A stretch of DNA of 64,000 nt from Jackrogersella multiformis. Lineage: Eukaryota; Ascomycota; Sordariomycetes; Xylariales; Hypoxylaceae. Under the pieces are notes generated by a model. The model worked only from the letters and a program-made list of their open reading frames with translations, had not been told where the DNA came from and did not search any database. The position numbers were made by a program, and so were the translations under genes. Below, in pieces: positions 12,392 to 22,858 of this stretch. The stretch is taken from positions 1,612,001 to 1,676,000 of the forward strand of contig CADCXD010000004.1 in NCBI GenBank assembly GCA_902806575.1, written 5' to 3'. How positions within the stretch are numbered: the first letter of the stretch is position 1; each line of letters starts with the position of its first letter.

Positions 12392-14365
12392 ATGCACTCA
12401 TTGGTTCAACCAAATGCCTGGGTTGCTCTCAAGCTCCCATCTGGGAACCTTCGAGTGCTACAGGTAACTCCAAATACGTATGTACGCCATCGGCGCATTA
12501 TCTACCCAAGTAGCGATTCCATCTGCTAACAGCCTTCATCCTATAGAACTATCTCGCTAGGGAAATACGGGTCATTTCCAAGCAATTTAATCATACACCG
12601 ACCATTTCACCTTACATACGAACTACAAGATAAACAGCCAGGAGAGAATTTCAATCGTTTACGTATCGTACCAGCCTCCGAGTTATACAGCGATATATTA
12701 TCATCTAGTACACCAACCAGCTCGCCCGGAGGAGAAACACCTGTAACAAACGACGACGACGATATAGGAAATGCGATACCGACAGATATAGAATATTCGC
12801 TAGTAGATCCCGAGTCTGGTGCTGTCGTTGCTCGGACCGATCGTGCGGAACTCGATGCCTCAGCGCGCCAGACGCTCAGTACAGAGGAGATAGAAGCTCT
12901 GAAGAAAGACGGTACCGATGCAGGTCGAGGTCTAATAGCGAAGCTATTGCTATCGCACACGGCCATCGACCAGAAGACAGAATATTCTTTAGCTAAGTAC
13001 AAGCTGCTTAAGACGAAGAAGTATATACGGAGGTTCTCCGTAGTGCCAATGGACGTGCCCATGCTCACCCACTGGCAATTGGAAGTGAAGGATTCAAGCA
13101 AGATCTTAGACATGAGAGAAGAGATGATAGCACTAGTAGGATGCTGGGCCAATGTGCATTTCGGTGGAGAGGATCGATGCGAAAATGAAGGCGCCCAAGG
13201 AATTGACAATAACGAAAAGGAAGACCTTGAATATACACCAGGCCGTTGGCTTATTGTAGACGACACAGGTGGCCTCCTAGCCGCGGCCATGGCAGAGCGG
13301 ATGGGTATACTCTACCCAGCTGAAAATGATTCGGTGAAACCCGAAAACGAGTCGACATCACCCAGCGTGCCTCTAAGGGAGCGTTCAAATCATCAAGAAA
13401 CCATAACAAATACTGGCGATCCTCCATTGGACAAAAGTGGCGAGCACGGCAATAAAAACATAGAGACGGAAGCTCAGACTCAAGATATTGCGAAATCTAA
13501 GCTTTCTCAGGTCGTGGGAACAACTTCCCATGGGGATGGAAACCCACGATGTAAAGATCTGAAAGTGCCATTCGTAAATTCCAACACCCTTACTGTCATT
13601 CATGCGAACCAACAGCCAAACCTAGCCATTCTACGCGAATATGGCTTCGACATTACCAATCCCGCGCAAGCACCACATCACCCCTTAGCCTCACACCTAA
13701 TGACTATCTCATGGTTGCAGCTTGTTGAGCCGGAGCTGGATCCCACATACACCGCGAAGATGCCCAACGTCACGCTCGAGGCTCTTCGCTCATGGAAGGC
13801 CAATCGCCGGGGTACTTATCACCGCAAGCGCCGGCGTTGGGCCAAGATCCGACACATCGTCGACACCACGCGGAAGGGCGAGTTTTCCGGGCTGGTGGTC
13901 GCGAGCACAATGGATCCTATCTCAATCATGCGCTACGCGATACCGCTCCTTGCCGGCGGCGCGCCCATCGCCATCTACTCGCAGTCGATCGAGAGCCTTA
14001 CCGCGCTAGTCGACTGCTACAGCATAGCGCGCCGCGCAGCCTGGGTATCGAATCCGCCGGAGGAGGCGGTGGGAAAGATGCCGGAAGAGCTGGAGCAGTG
14101 GCCCGGGACCGAAGAGTTTCCGCTGAACCCGACCCTCGTGCTCGGGGCGGCTTTGCAGACAAGCCGCGTTCGGAAATGGCAGGTTCTCCCTGGGCGGACA
14201 CATCCCCTGATGACAAGCAGGGGCGGAGCAGAAGGATACGTCTTCACGGCTTGGAGAGTCAAACCTGCGGAAGGCAAGGTGGAAGCTCGAGGCAAGGCCC
14301 GCACTAAGAAGAGGAAACTCGAGAGTGAGCCAAGCAGTAAGGGAGAGCAAATAACGGAGGGATAG
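12392..14365 (+). CDS. TRM6: tRNA (adenine-N1)-methyltransferase non-catalytic subunit Trm6/Gcd10
   Basis: Exons 12392..12477 and 12547..14365 give 634 aa. With Trm61, Trm6 forms the nuclear enzyme that makes m1A58 in tRNAs, including initiator tRNA-Met. The N-terminus VQPNAWVALKLPSGNLRVLQ and, after the intron, SLGKYGSFPSN...HRPFHLTYEL is the characteristic Trm6 start. The KTEYSLAKYKLLKTKKYIRRF block (about residues 195-215) and the C-terminal Rossmann-like half (FDITNPAQAPHHPLASHLMTISWLQLVEP; LEALRSWKANRRGTYHRKRRRWAKI) are also family-typical. The C-terminus is basic (GKARTKKRKLE), consistent with nuclear targeting and tRNA binding. The intron has GTATGT, a GCTAAC branch and a TATAG acceptor. 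The 3' end lies 220 nt from the convergent ArpC3 gene. Confidence 0.95.
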
Positions 14366-14584
14366 TTGCATCGATCGGCGTTAGAAAGTCTGGTTTTATG
14401 GGAAATGAGGTATAACTCTCTAGCATTAGCTAGCTCTGACCTAGTCTTCTGGCCACATAGGCTCGGTATAGATAGATACCCCCCTAACATGCATTCTCAT
14501 TTTCAAATTCCGCATAAGTTCAACATTCTCTTCTTCGAGAAAAAAAGCCGTATTCATATTAATGGTAGAGGTATCATCACCCTC

Positions 14585-15352
14585 TTACAATGCCTTGCCC
14601 ATGAACTTTCGCTTTGTGAAACTCAACCACCACTTGCTCGGCTTCCCTTCTCCATCTTCTTCGTAGACCCTCGCTAGTAACCGCGAGGCTAGCTCCTGTC
14701 GCACCTGGGATAGGTATTGCCGTAGTTGCTCGGCGTCCTGCCTGTCTCGTGGGGGTTCGTAGATCTACGTATGTATCGGATTAGGTTCGTACGAAGTGGA
14801 AAGTCAGGTTCTCCTCGGGGAAGAAAGGTAATATGGAACGTACCTGGTTAAGGGGGAACGCAGGGTCACCCGGGATAGCGAAATTGAGGTCCAGGGCGGT
14901 GTTGAGGACCTCCTTGGTAGCATCCCTCAGCGCGTGCTGGGGGCGGATCTTGCCGAGGCACTCGCTCACGAACAGGATGCCGTAGATCAACAGCCGGTCG
15001 GCCGCACCCTGGATCTCGAAGTTGCGGAAGAAGGTGTTGGCGCGGAAGAGGGAGAGCACCTCGTCCAGGATGTCGTAGGACTCGGAGTCCGGGTCGGGGC
15101 TCTCGTTGGCGGGGAGAGGCGGGTTGGACTGCGGCAGGACGTACGCGGGACCGCGGGTCTTGGTGCGGAGAGGGAGAAGGGGGAAGTTCCCGACTAGGCG
15201 AGGGACGTTGGGGTCATTGTTGAACATGGAGTTGTAGGCCTATTTGGTAGTGGTGTGTTAGCTCAGGTCAGGCCTATGTAGTGTACTTTAGAGAGAAGAA
15301 GCATGGGGGGTTTAGAATCTCAGGGGAAGTAGAGAAGCACACATACCGGCAT
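14585..15352 (-). CDS. ARPC3: Arp2/3 complex subunit 3 (ArpC3/Arc18, p21)
   Basis: Three exons on the minus strand, 15347..15352, 14844..15239 and 14585..14764, give 193 aa. ArpC3 is a structural subunit of the actin-nucleating Arp2/3 complex at cortical patches and endocytic sites. Evidence is the N-terminus MPAYNSMFNNDPNVPRLVGN, the central DILDEVLSLFRANTFFRNFEI and LLIYGILFVSECL blocks, and the C-terminus WWLSFTKRKFMGKAL, all typical of the family. The first coding exon holds only ATG CCG. Intron 1 is 107 nt (GTATGT donor, AATAG acceptor); intron 2 is 79 nt (GTACGT donor, CGTAG acceptor). Length fits the family. The gene is divergent from the one at 16468. Confidence 0.94.
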
Positions 15353-15620
15353 CTTGTCAGGAGAGCACGAGAAGAGTCGGTGACAGCTCGACAGTGCTGC
15401 GAGTATCTGGAGTTTGGTGTTGGAGAAGTGTGTCTTGTTCCTTAGCTAGAATTCTAGAGGGGCTCGACAAGGCTTAGGCGGATGTATCTGATGTATCTAA
15501 GACTGATATCTCTAAATTGTTAGTGAGGAACGTCACTTTCTTCGGGTCAATGCCGGCAGAATTATGATGGCATTACGTAATAATAGGAACCTTGGAAGGT
15601 CAGCAGGGTCCACCTACAGC

Positions 15621-15660
15621 TGTACATGTGTACATGTGTACATATGTACATATGTACATG
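15621..15660. repeat. Five tandem 8-bp TGTACATR units
   Basis: Five consecutive 8-bp units read TGTACATG, TGTACATG, TGTACATA, TGTACATA, TGTACATG, flanked on both sides by AGCTGTACA-type sequence. TGTACA is palindromic, so the tract can pair with itself over about 54 bp. Confidence 0.95.
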
Positions 15661-16385
15661 AGCTGTACAGTCCGAGGAGTTCGATAAAGATACTCGATAC
15701 TGTGCAACTTAGATCGTCATACCAAACGACGTCCATGTACATATGTATTTACTAAAGATAGATGACATGGCACCAATCGGCGATCATTCTAGTGGATTAC
15801 TTGCATCCACCTTTCTTAGATCAGAGCTTGGTGCCGTCTTGGCAGTGAGTTGTGACAGAGCTAATGACTGTAAGCTATGATTGGTTGAAAAACGTGTGGC
15901 GCAGGTCCACCTCCATGCTGCAGCCTATTGATGTGGATACAATGGGGCGCACAAGGTCACCTGAATTCGCGCGACCGTGTAGCTGGCCGCATTCAAATGG
16001 CAAGAGCTGTCCACGTTTTGTTCGCAGTCAAACGCCCCTCCACGTCGCGTCTTTATTAGTTGTATTCTTTCCATCCACTCCCATCCACTCTCATCATTCA
16101 TTTAATCGCCCGGTATCAGAACCGTAACATCTTTCCGCCTCACCCATCTCTCTCTCTCTCTACGTAACTAAGCCTCTTTTTTTCTTCACGGTACCTTTCC
16201 TTTCACATACCTACCTAGGGTAGCCGTGGATCTGATTAAATCGATTAAACCATTAAGTACTTCGTGGCGCATCGCATTTACATCATCGCATACTGTGTTG
16301 CCGCGTCGCATTCCACTCTTGCAGCCACACTGTTATACATCCAGTTTACCAGGTACATATCTAGGGTATCCCACGATTTGATCAG

Positions 16386-16447
16386 GTACTTGCCCCTCAT
16401 TTATTCTCGTCTCTTCGATAACTAACATCGTGCTTCTCGGCCGACAG
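16386..16447 (+). other. Candidate 5' UTR intron
   Basis: A GTACTT donor follows CAG, a CTAAC branch-like motif sits about 25 nt before the end, and a pyrimidine-rich stretch leads to GACAG, 20 nt before the ATG at 16468. This is consistent with a 62-nt leader intron. Confidence 0.5.
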
Positions 16448-16467
16448 TATATCAACATCTAAGAACT

Positions 16468-17784
16468 ATGTCACCCAAGAGATCACACGAGATGGATTCG
16501 ACGGAGATGAAAACGAAACGTAAGCGACTGTGTCGCAACAGCAAGTCACACGCCATCCGCAGAATCATCTCGCCAGAAGTTGGATCAATTTACGACATTC
16601 TCCACGACCATGCTACTACATCACTCTATGTCTCGCCGCTTGCTTGGACAGACATGCACACACAAGTACTTGGCGGTAGCTTTGTGCAGCACCCTTTACA
16701 GAGCACACCCATGAACTTATCAGCATTGCCACCCCGAATCCCGGAAATAATCATATCCATCGGTAGACTACTCGACACCATCATGGATCCGATTACCACC
16801 CGTCACATGCGCAGTGACACCCTCAAGAACCTCTTTCACACTTTATTCCCTAGCCACTTATCTACAGCAAGTCCAGAACTGGGTGTTCGATGTGGGCGTG
16901 ACCGTTGGCTAGGTGTAGTGCGTTGCCAAGCTGTTTGGAAGAAATATCTAGGATTGCAGTCGTTTGAGTCGACTACTACCTGCAGTTCAGGTTCATTGCC
17001 AGCTACTTCGCTTAAGAGCCCCCCAAACATGCCAGTATTGGCTTATCTGGATCGTCGCCATCTCGACTACACTAGAAGAAGCTGCTTTCGTATTCCTGCG
17101 TTTCCTGATGGATCATTGAATATCCCCATCCACCGCCTGCATGAGCTACGCTCACGAAAGTTGATCCCCAAGAATCCAGATGAAGATCAGTACATCCTTG
17201 CCATCATGCTTGGAATGGCTCAGCAGCACACATATGCAAATGTGCTGACAGGGGATGGCTTCACGCCGAGAGATGTTCAAGTTCGCGTCTTAGCGACATC
17301 TGATGAAGACCAGTCCTTTATTGTCTACTCCAGCGTCGTGCCTGCAGCATTTCTGGGCATGTTCCACGAGCCAAGTAAGGCACCACGAGGAGATGCGAAG
17401 GTCACTATTCAATATCAGCGTGTTCCAGCCTGGCCAGTTCTTGGTCTCAAGGAACGCCTGGGAGAGGCTCTTGGCAAAGACATCATTAGCGATATCGATC
17501 CAGACTATGTTGAGACTTTCATGGAGGAGCTACCATCTAGTCCTCAGGATCGCAATGACAATGCTGAGAAGATGCTGCAAGCTGCTCTTCAGAAGCTCAC
17601 GCAAGACGACGAACCAACGTCTAGTCTGCCTCAATTACTATCACAGCCAAGACGTAAGAGGGACATCCTCACTGAGGTTTACAACACAAGCTTTTCTGAG
17701 GACCGCGAATCTTCTGATTATCCAGGAGAGACGGTGACGAAGCGCAGGTGTTTAGAGCAAGGTAGGGTTGGCGTGGTCCGATGA
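16468..17784 (+). CDS. Conserved-looking fungal hypothetical protein, probably nuclear
   Basis: Single-exon gene of 438 aa with an ATG that fits the leader intron just upstream. I do not recognise a domain. The N-terminus carries a basic run KTKRKRLCRNSKSH (residues about 15-28) that could be a nuclear localisation signal. The middle (about residues 185-345) is the most ordered-looking part, with DRRHLDYTRRSCFRIPAF, YILAIMLGMAQQH and VYSSVVPAAFLGMFHEPS blocks suggesting an alpha/beta fold. The C-terminal 90 residues are Ser/Asp/Glu-rich and end with a second basic patch (TKRRCLEQGR). Base composition matches its neighbours, and there is no signal peptide or membrane segment. It is divergent from ArpC3. 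Confidence 0.75.
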   Translation: MSPKRSHEMDSTEMKTKRKRLCRNSKSHAIRRIISPEVGSIYDILHDHATTSLYVSPLAWTDMHTQVLGGSFVQHPLQSTPMNLSALPPRIPEIIISIGRLLDTIMDPITTRHMRSDTLKNLFHTLFPSHLSTASPELGVRCGRDRWLGVVRCQAVWKKYLGLQSFESTTTCSSGSLPATSLKSPPNMPVLAYLDRRHLDYTRRSCFRIPAFPDGSLNIPIHRLHELRSRKLIPKNPDEDQYILAIMLGMAQQHTYANVLTGDGFTPRDVQVRVLATSDEDQSFIVYSSVVPAAFLGMFHEPSKAPRGDAKVTIQYQRVPAWPVLGLKERLGEALGKDIISDIDPDYVETFMEELPSSPQDRNDNAEKMLQAALQKLTQDDEPTSSLPQLLSQPRRKRDILTEVYNTSFSEDRESSDYPGETVTKRRCLEQGRVGVVR

Positions 17785-18929
17785 GAGAATACCCTCCTGG
17801 GCTTTCTGACGAAGTCATGCGGGTATATATATAGGTTACTAAAAGATGGACAGGAAATGAGGATGAGCAGGAAGTATCATCGGCCTCCCAAGGCACTTCG
17901 TTAGATTCAAAGGACTCCCCCAAATAAGATACAAGAGGCATCACCTTCAAGGAATAAGCAGTGTCAGGCCCTTTAAGGATGGAAGGAGGGAGGGAGGGTT
18001 TATCCAACAACACCATGAAGGAGGCAGGAGGCAGATAGGCTGCCAGGGATATGTTGAGTTCAACCGTTTGTTTCGATTCAGACGGTTATCATGGTATGAT
18101 GACGATTGTGACGATGAGAAGATTTCAGGCGTACCGGCTTGCGGCGTTGATTTGAGGAGGGTATACCCCTGTGTTTGCATTTTCTTCTATGCTCTTGCAA
18201 GGCATTCTACGAAAAAGGATAGGGTACACGTGTTGCACGATTGGCATTGCATGGCAAACTTCTTGCTTGAAGATGAGATGATTCTACCAGCCTCACGGCT
18301 GCAACTCTTTCACACGGCGTCACGGTGATTCACCGACGATATGACAGAATATCATGTTCGATTCATGTACACACTTTTCATGTTGGTTTCTTGTTCATTG
18401 TGACATTAGGTCCTTGACTTTTAATTCATTTGATTTTATTTGATTCTCTTTACCCTTTTTATGTGAAAGAGAGCCTTTCATATTATATTGTACGGCTCCT
18501 ATCTGTGATTCACTTGTAGAGGGGACTAGTAACTCGATTGAGAATGGGATATCACTAGTTGAGTAAATACTTCAAGTTCTACTCAGGGTCATCAATGTTG
18601 CTAATGAATCACTTACCTAGGTAGTTTAGCTCTGGTTCTCTGGGTGACAAGGTGATATGCCTCAGATGAACTCTTACTATGGACCGTGATTCATGGTCTA
18701 ACACATTGAGGTAGCAGTAAACGATATTTAAACCTTCATACGTTCCCTCCTTTTCCATGATAACCACACAGCATTCCAGTCAACAAACGATACGCCAACC
18801 ACTACGATTATTTCAGCCAAGTTCTATTTGCATCGTCTTCGATATATACTATCAACATAAACCACAACAATTACTAATATCTATTAATTTCTGAGTAATA
18901 TAGGTGTCTATGTATCACCATTACACGCG
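17785..18929. other. Intergenic region
   Basis: Spacer between two plus-strand genes. Short frames on both strands near 17.7-18.3 kb lack family features. A TACCTAGGTA palindrome lies at 18614-18623. The last 150 nt are A/C-rich leader-like sequence. Confidence 0.5.
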
Positions 18930-20507
18930 ATGCCTTACCAAAATTTCGAGTGGCTCCCGACGGATACAGCCAAAATCGTACGAAAATCTTACGGTGAGCC
19001 CCAGCCCGAACCCGAACCCGGTGATCCCATGAGAGACCGCCGTCTCTGGGAGGGGATGGTCAAGTTGGAAAGAATCCTCTGGGGGGTGAAGCAGGGTGGT
19101 GCACAGCAACCCCCCGAAACCCGTCAAGAAGGAGGTTTGATCTTCGACAATCTACCTTACGACGTAAAGTATGCCATCTTTGATATAGTGCAAGCATTAC
19201 CTAGCTGGGTCCGTTTTATATTCAAAAAGGGGAAGCTGGCCGCATTTGAAGGGGGCAATCAGGAGATATACGTCAACAAAGAATGGTACCAAGATCCCAA
19301 GCTACGACATGGACTAAGCCGCAGCGGTCGATCCAGCGAGACCGATGTTGGCGTTAGAGCGCTCTGCGAGCGTACTCTCAAGCTTCTTGTTACCAACGGA
19401 GAGAACGTTCGAGGCTTGCAGCAACCAAGGGTCTTAAGCGAGTCACCCTTCTTCATCGAACTACAGAACAGGATCAAAACACTCCCGGTGAAAAGACGGA
19501 TAGACTGGTTTTTCTTCGATGGTACTGCGGACATAAGGCACGACAATCGATCGTGGCCTATGCCTAGACACCTGTACAATATCCGGACTTGTGTGTTTAG
19601 GCTCGATCACTTATACGATGAAATCCGTGGTGGTAAAGTCAGTAGTGATCCAGCTCCTTATTTCGTATGGAACGAGCATTCGCAAGTCGAGGAACTCGTT
19701 GTGCTGGTTGGCGAATTCCGAAAAAATGTTCCGCCTTCGCAAATGAAAGAGATCAAGGCGTTCCGGGTAGAGGAGATTGTTCAAGGGATACACAGGAGCG
19801 AAATCGAATACGGAGTGGATTTTGCCGATTCTGACAACTACATGATGGCATATATCACGGAAGTTTGGTCATATACCGTGGTAGACAAACGTAAGATGCG
19901 ACACAATTGGCTTAACTCATCGACTGGTAGGGGCTGGCTTGCATATGAGGTCCATGATGAGAAAAATATAGTGTCAAAATGGTTGGCAGGCTCCGAAGGC
20001 CATGTATGGCTTGGATCTCAACCAGGCTTGTTTTTCCTTGAATCAGAATCCGGATGGTGGTGGTTGGCATCGGACCTTGGGTGTCCCTGGCTCGAGACAG
20101 AACAGGGAGTAAACTGGCTTAACACCCCGAGTGCTAAAAGTTTCCGTAAGAGCCCGCAGTCCTTGCTCTGGGCAAATACAGGTGCCTTCCAAACTCCCGA
20201 AGGAATACAAGTTTATAAGGCCTGGTTCGACACCGCTAGGGGACAGGAATGGAAGTCATACAATTGTCCCAACGGTGGCCCACCACGTCCTCCACTACAA
20301 CCACAGAGGACTTCACACCGGCCGCCACACATAAAGATTCCGGATTGCTTCACGAACCTCGGTTTCCAGGGATGGCGCTTTGTAAGATGTCCTCCTAAAC
20401 CAGGTCAGAGTCCAGTCCCTAGCCAAAACCGTGAACAAGCAGAATCAAGTTCAACAGGGGAGAGACGATCACGAGGCGCGCCCTATAGAGTGGTACACTA
20501 CGGTTAG
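18930..20507 (+). CDS. F-box-like protein with WL nonapeptide repeats
   Basis: Single-exon gene of 525 aa. An F-box-like segment (IFDNLPYDVKYAIFDIVQALP, about residues 70-91) precedes a mixed alpha/beta region rich in basic residues (about 100-320). Residues 327-404 are a periodic array of units WL-x-[ST]-x-x-G-x-x: WLNSSTGRG, a 15-residue variant, WLAGSEGHV, WLGSQPGLF, FLESESGWW, WLASDLGCP, WLETEQGVN, WLNTPSAKS. I recall similar WL..T.xG repeats in uncharacterised fungal proteins, but know no function. The C-terminal 100 residues are Pro-rich and basic, hence probably disordered. No signal peptide is present. If the F-box is real the protein would be an SCF-type substrate adaptor, with the WL array as a likely interaction surface; both points are inference. 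Confidence 0.8.
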   Translation: MPYQNFEWLPTDTAKIVRKSYGEPQPEPEPGDPMRDRRLWEGMVKLERILWGVKQGGAQQPPETRQEGGLIFDNLPYDVKYAIFDIVQALPSWVRFIFKKGKLAAFEGGNQEIYVNKEWYQDPKLRHGLSRSGRSSETDVGVRALCERTLKLLVTNGENVRGLQQPRVLSESPFFIELQNRIKTLPVKRRIDWFFFDGTADIRHDNRSWPMPRHLYNIRTCVFRLDHLYDEIRGGKVSSDPAPYFVWNEHSQVEELVVLVGEFRKNVPPSQMKEIKAFRVEEIVQGIHRSEIEYGVDFADSDNYMMAYITEVWSYTVVDKRKMRHNWLNSSTGRGWLAYEVHDEKNIVSKWLAGSEGHVWLGSQPGLFFLESESGWWWLASDLGCPWLETEQGVNWLNTPSAKSFRKSPQSLLWANTGAFQTPEGIQVYKAWFDTARGQEWKSYNCPNGGPPRPPLQPQRTSHRPPHIKIPDCFTNLGFQGWRFVRCPPKPGQSPVPSQNREQAESSSTGERRSRGAPYRVVHYG

Positions 20508-21526
20508 AATCTAATCTTATTACTTTCGGATATTTCTAACGGTTTTGTTCTCTCTTTCATTTGACCCACTATTCTTCGTGAATATATTTCGTGCCAGGTG
20601 GAAAGAGAGCCGAGTAGATATATAGCTATTATAATTAACTTTGGAAATTTTGAGTCATAAGACAGGAAATCCAAGCTTGCCTGTAGCTAGTGATCGATTT
20701 TACTGTCTGTAGAAGACGTAATATACACTACATCCTTAATGATTAAAGAATTTAGTAGCATTTTGATTGGTTATTTTATAGGAGCTAGGTATTAACTTAT
20801 TTTAACTTAATAGCTACGTAGGTAATTAATACGAGGCTTTACGCGGATTCCGTGTTACATATTGTAATAGAAAAATATGTCCCACTGATAAGAATCACGG
20901 GGATAAATTCTTGAGTTGTCAATATACCCCTAAAGAGCATTTTGTTCATTCGGCGATATTCGGTCGAGGTGAAGGAAGCTCAATACACCATCGTCTAGTG
21001 AATACAAGCAAGTAAGCATTCTCGTATCAAAAATCGGGATAATAAACACACAGCAGAGTGATATTCGAAACTAGGGGGGGGGGGGATATAGTGATATATC
21101 TCGTATTAAAAACCATAGGGTTGTCCGTACGTCGTTTGAGAAAATTGAGGCTATTTGGATTTCCAGATAGGGGGTTTGGGTTGTATGCAGCAAAGAGCGC
21201 ATCATAAAGCCCGAAAAGGAATTCTTGACAGGTTCATGTGACCAATAGTACTGTCGCCCGCACGATCGTTTAATGTGACATGACGCTTCAGAACCTCGTA
21301 TTCTGAGAATTCTATCGAAGCCCAGTGAGCATGACAAGCAGTGGTGACAAGAAATATACCATTGAAGACCTGAAGAGTAGGTTCCGGTCAATTATGTGAT
21401 GACAATTTTAATATAAAAGCTTAGCCGTCCCTGCGATATTATTGCTATTGTAACCAGTGTTTCTATAGGGGAAGCAGTACATTGAAGACGCTTACCATCC
21501 CTACCCGTCCCGCACTAATAGCAAAC
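20508..21526. other. AT-rich intergenic region
   Basis: About 1 kb of AT-rich DNA with a run of 12 G at 21074-21085. A 106-codon minus-strand frame (21071-21391) shows no recognisable feature. The end of the region carries the promoter of the secreted protein at 21527. Confidence 0.5.
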
Positions 21527-22147
21527 ATGACTCGCCCGCTCTTCTTCCTCGTTTCGGCCTTCGGCCTGGCCCTTGCGCAAAACAACTACCCGAACCAATC
21601 CGCGCCCTTCAACCTCGTCCTATCGAGCTCGAATAGCACGCTAGACGGCAAGAAGCTCGCAGCTTGCCACTCAGGGGCCGCCGTGGAGTCGTTCTGCCTC
21701 GACGAGTCCGTCCAGACGCCCGAGTTCCAGACCTTCTTCTTCAACGGATCAGCCGAAGCGCCCACGAGCCCAGGCTACCTGCCCTCGGGCCTGATCACCT
21801 GGACGTTCACGGGCGGCACGCCGCCCTTCACGTCCAGCACGGCCATGGCGTTCTTCTACAACGTGGCGTCCAACCTCGCCTTCCCGCTCATCTGGCCGTC
21901 CGTCGACAACGCCGAGCCCGTCTCTTTTACGTCGGAAGGGCTCCTGGCCGTCGGCGCGAACATCAACGATGCCGTCTCGCCGCCTGGGCCGTACGAAAAT
22001 AACATCATGTACTTTACTGACCGCTGGGCCGTCTGCGTGACGTACTGGCAGAGCTACGGGTATACCGCGCTGCAGTATGTTTTGGGCGATAAGGAGCCGC
22101 AGAATCCCAGCTGCGTGCCGGTGACGGTCAAGAGAGTGTTCGTGTAG
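21527..22147 (+). CDS. Small secreted protein, effector-like family
   Basis: Single-exon gene of 206 aa. The start at 21527 places a good signal peptide at the N-terminus (MTRPLFFLVSAFGLALAQ, cleavage probably after the AQ). The mature part (FNLVLSSSNSTLDGKKLAACH) is a beta-rich globular domain with four Cys (AAC, SFC, AVC, PSC) and an N-glycosylation sequon near the start. It resembles a widespread fungal secreted family, perhaps the one labelled DUF7907, but I cannot confirm that. It is GC-rich compared with the AT-rich flanks. Role unknown; extracellular location inferred. Confidence 0.8.
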   Translation: MTRPLFFLVSAFGLALAQNNYPNQSAPFNLVLSSSNSTLDGKKLAACHSGAAVESFCLDESVQTPEFQTFFFNGSAEAPTSPGYLPSGLITWTFTGGTPPFTSSTAMAFFYNVASNLAFPLIWPSVDNAEPVSFTSEGLLAVGANINDAVSPPGPYENNIMYFTDRWAVCVTYWQSYGYTALQYVLGDKEPQNPSCVPVTVKRVFV

Positions 22148-22858
22148 TTATTTTAATATCAGGGGTTTTAATGCAAAGGTCTTAGAGAAATCAGTAAGAT
22201 CTTGTATACCTATTTAATAATGGTTTTACTGTGTCCATATCTCCTCCTTAAAAGGCTAGGAATAATTAATACATTGATTCTCTCAATATGAAGTCGGGTA
22301 TTTATAAAAGAATTGGACATATGGATGCCCCTGAGTTTTCTCATAGGTAAGTTAGAAATTACATGCTACCTACTTAGTCACCTGGGTCTGATATCGGACT
22401 ATTATATAAAATAACCACTATGGTCCACTAGCCATTCAATCAGCTTTATAATTTCAGAGGCAATATCAAAGCACTATGTCGACCATAAACATCAAAAATA
22501 AACTCTGAGGTTGTATGAGGTTGATCGTAGAATTAGTTACAGGGATAAAAATGATCAACCTATATGTGACTCCATTAAGGGGTAAGGATTGTCTATAGAT
22601 CAGCTACGATCCATGTTACTTCATTGTAAAAATATCAAATACAGAACCAATATCCAACTAACATGAACTCCCCAAACCAGATGCCATATGTCTTACCTGC
22701 CACCAGTCCTCTTATATGGAACTATGTGTCAGTTGAAGACCGCGATGTATACCAATAGCAATGTCCTAACCAGATACCATCCATATCCCAAAGTTTCCCA
22801 ATGCTCTAATCGTAAACCTCATCATTCCACCTACACAGCCAGACCTAAACCAGAATTC
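22148..22858. other. Convergent AT-rich intergenic region
   Basis: 3' flanks of the two secreted-protein genes. No supported gene. Confidence 0.5.

Larger units (their letters stand above)
15353..16467. promoter_or_regulatory. Divergent intergenic region between ArpC3 and the gene at 16468
   Basis: The 1.1 kb region presumably carries both promoters. It holds the TGTACATR array at 15621-15660, a CT-rich tract near 16148-16163 and pyrimidine-rich DNA before the plus-strand start. No coding sequence is supported. Confidence 0.5.

Noticed and set aside
21074..21085. G12 run as a G-quadruplex element
   Set aside because: A single short homopolymer without further G-tracts; more likely slippage.
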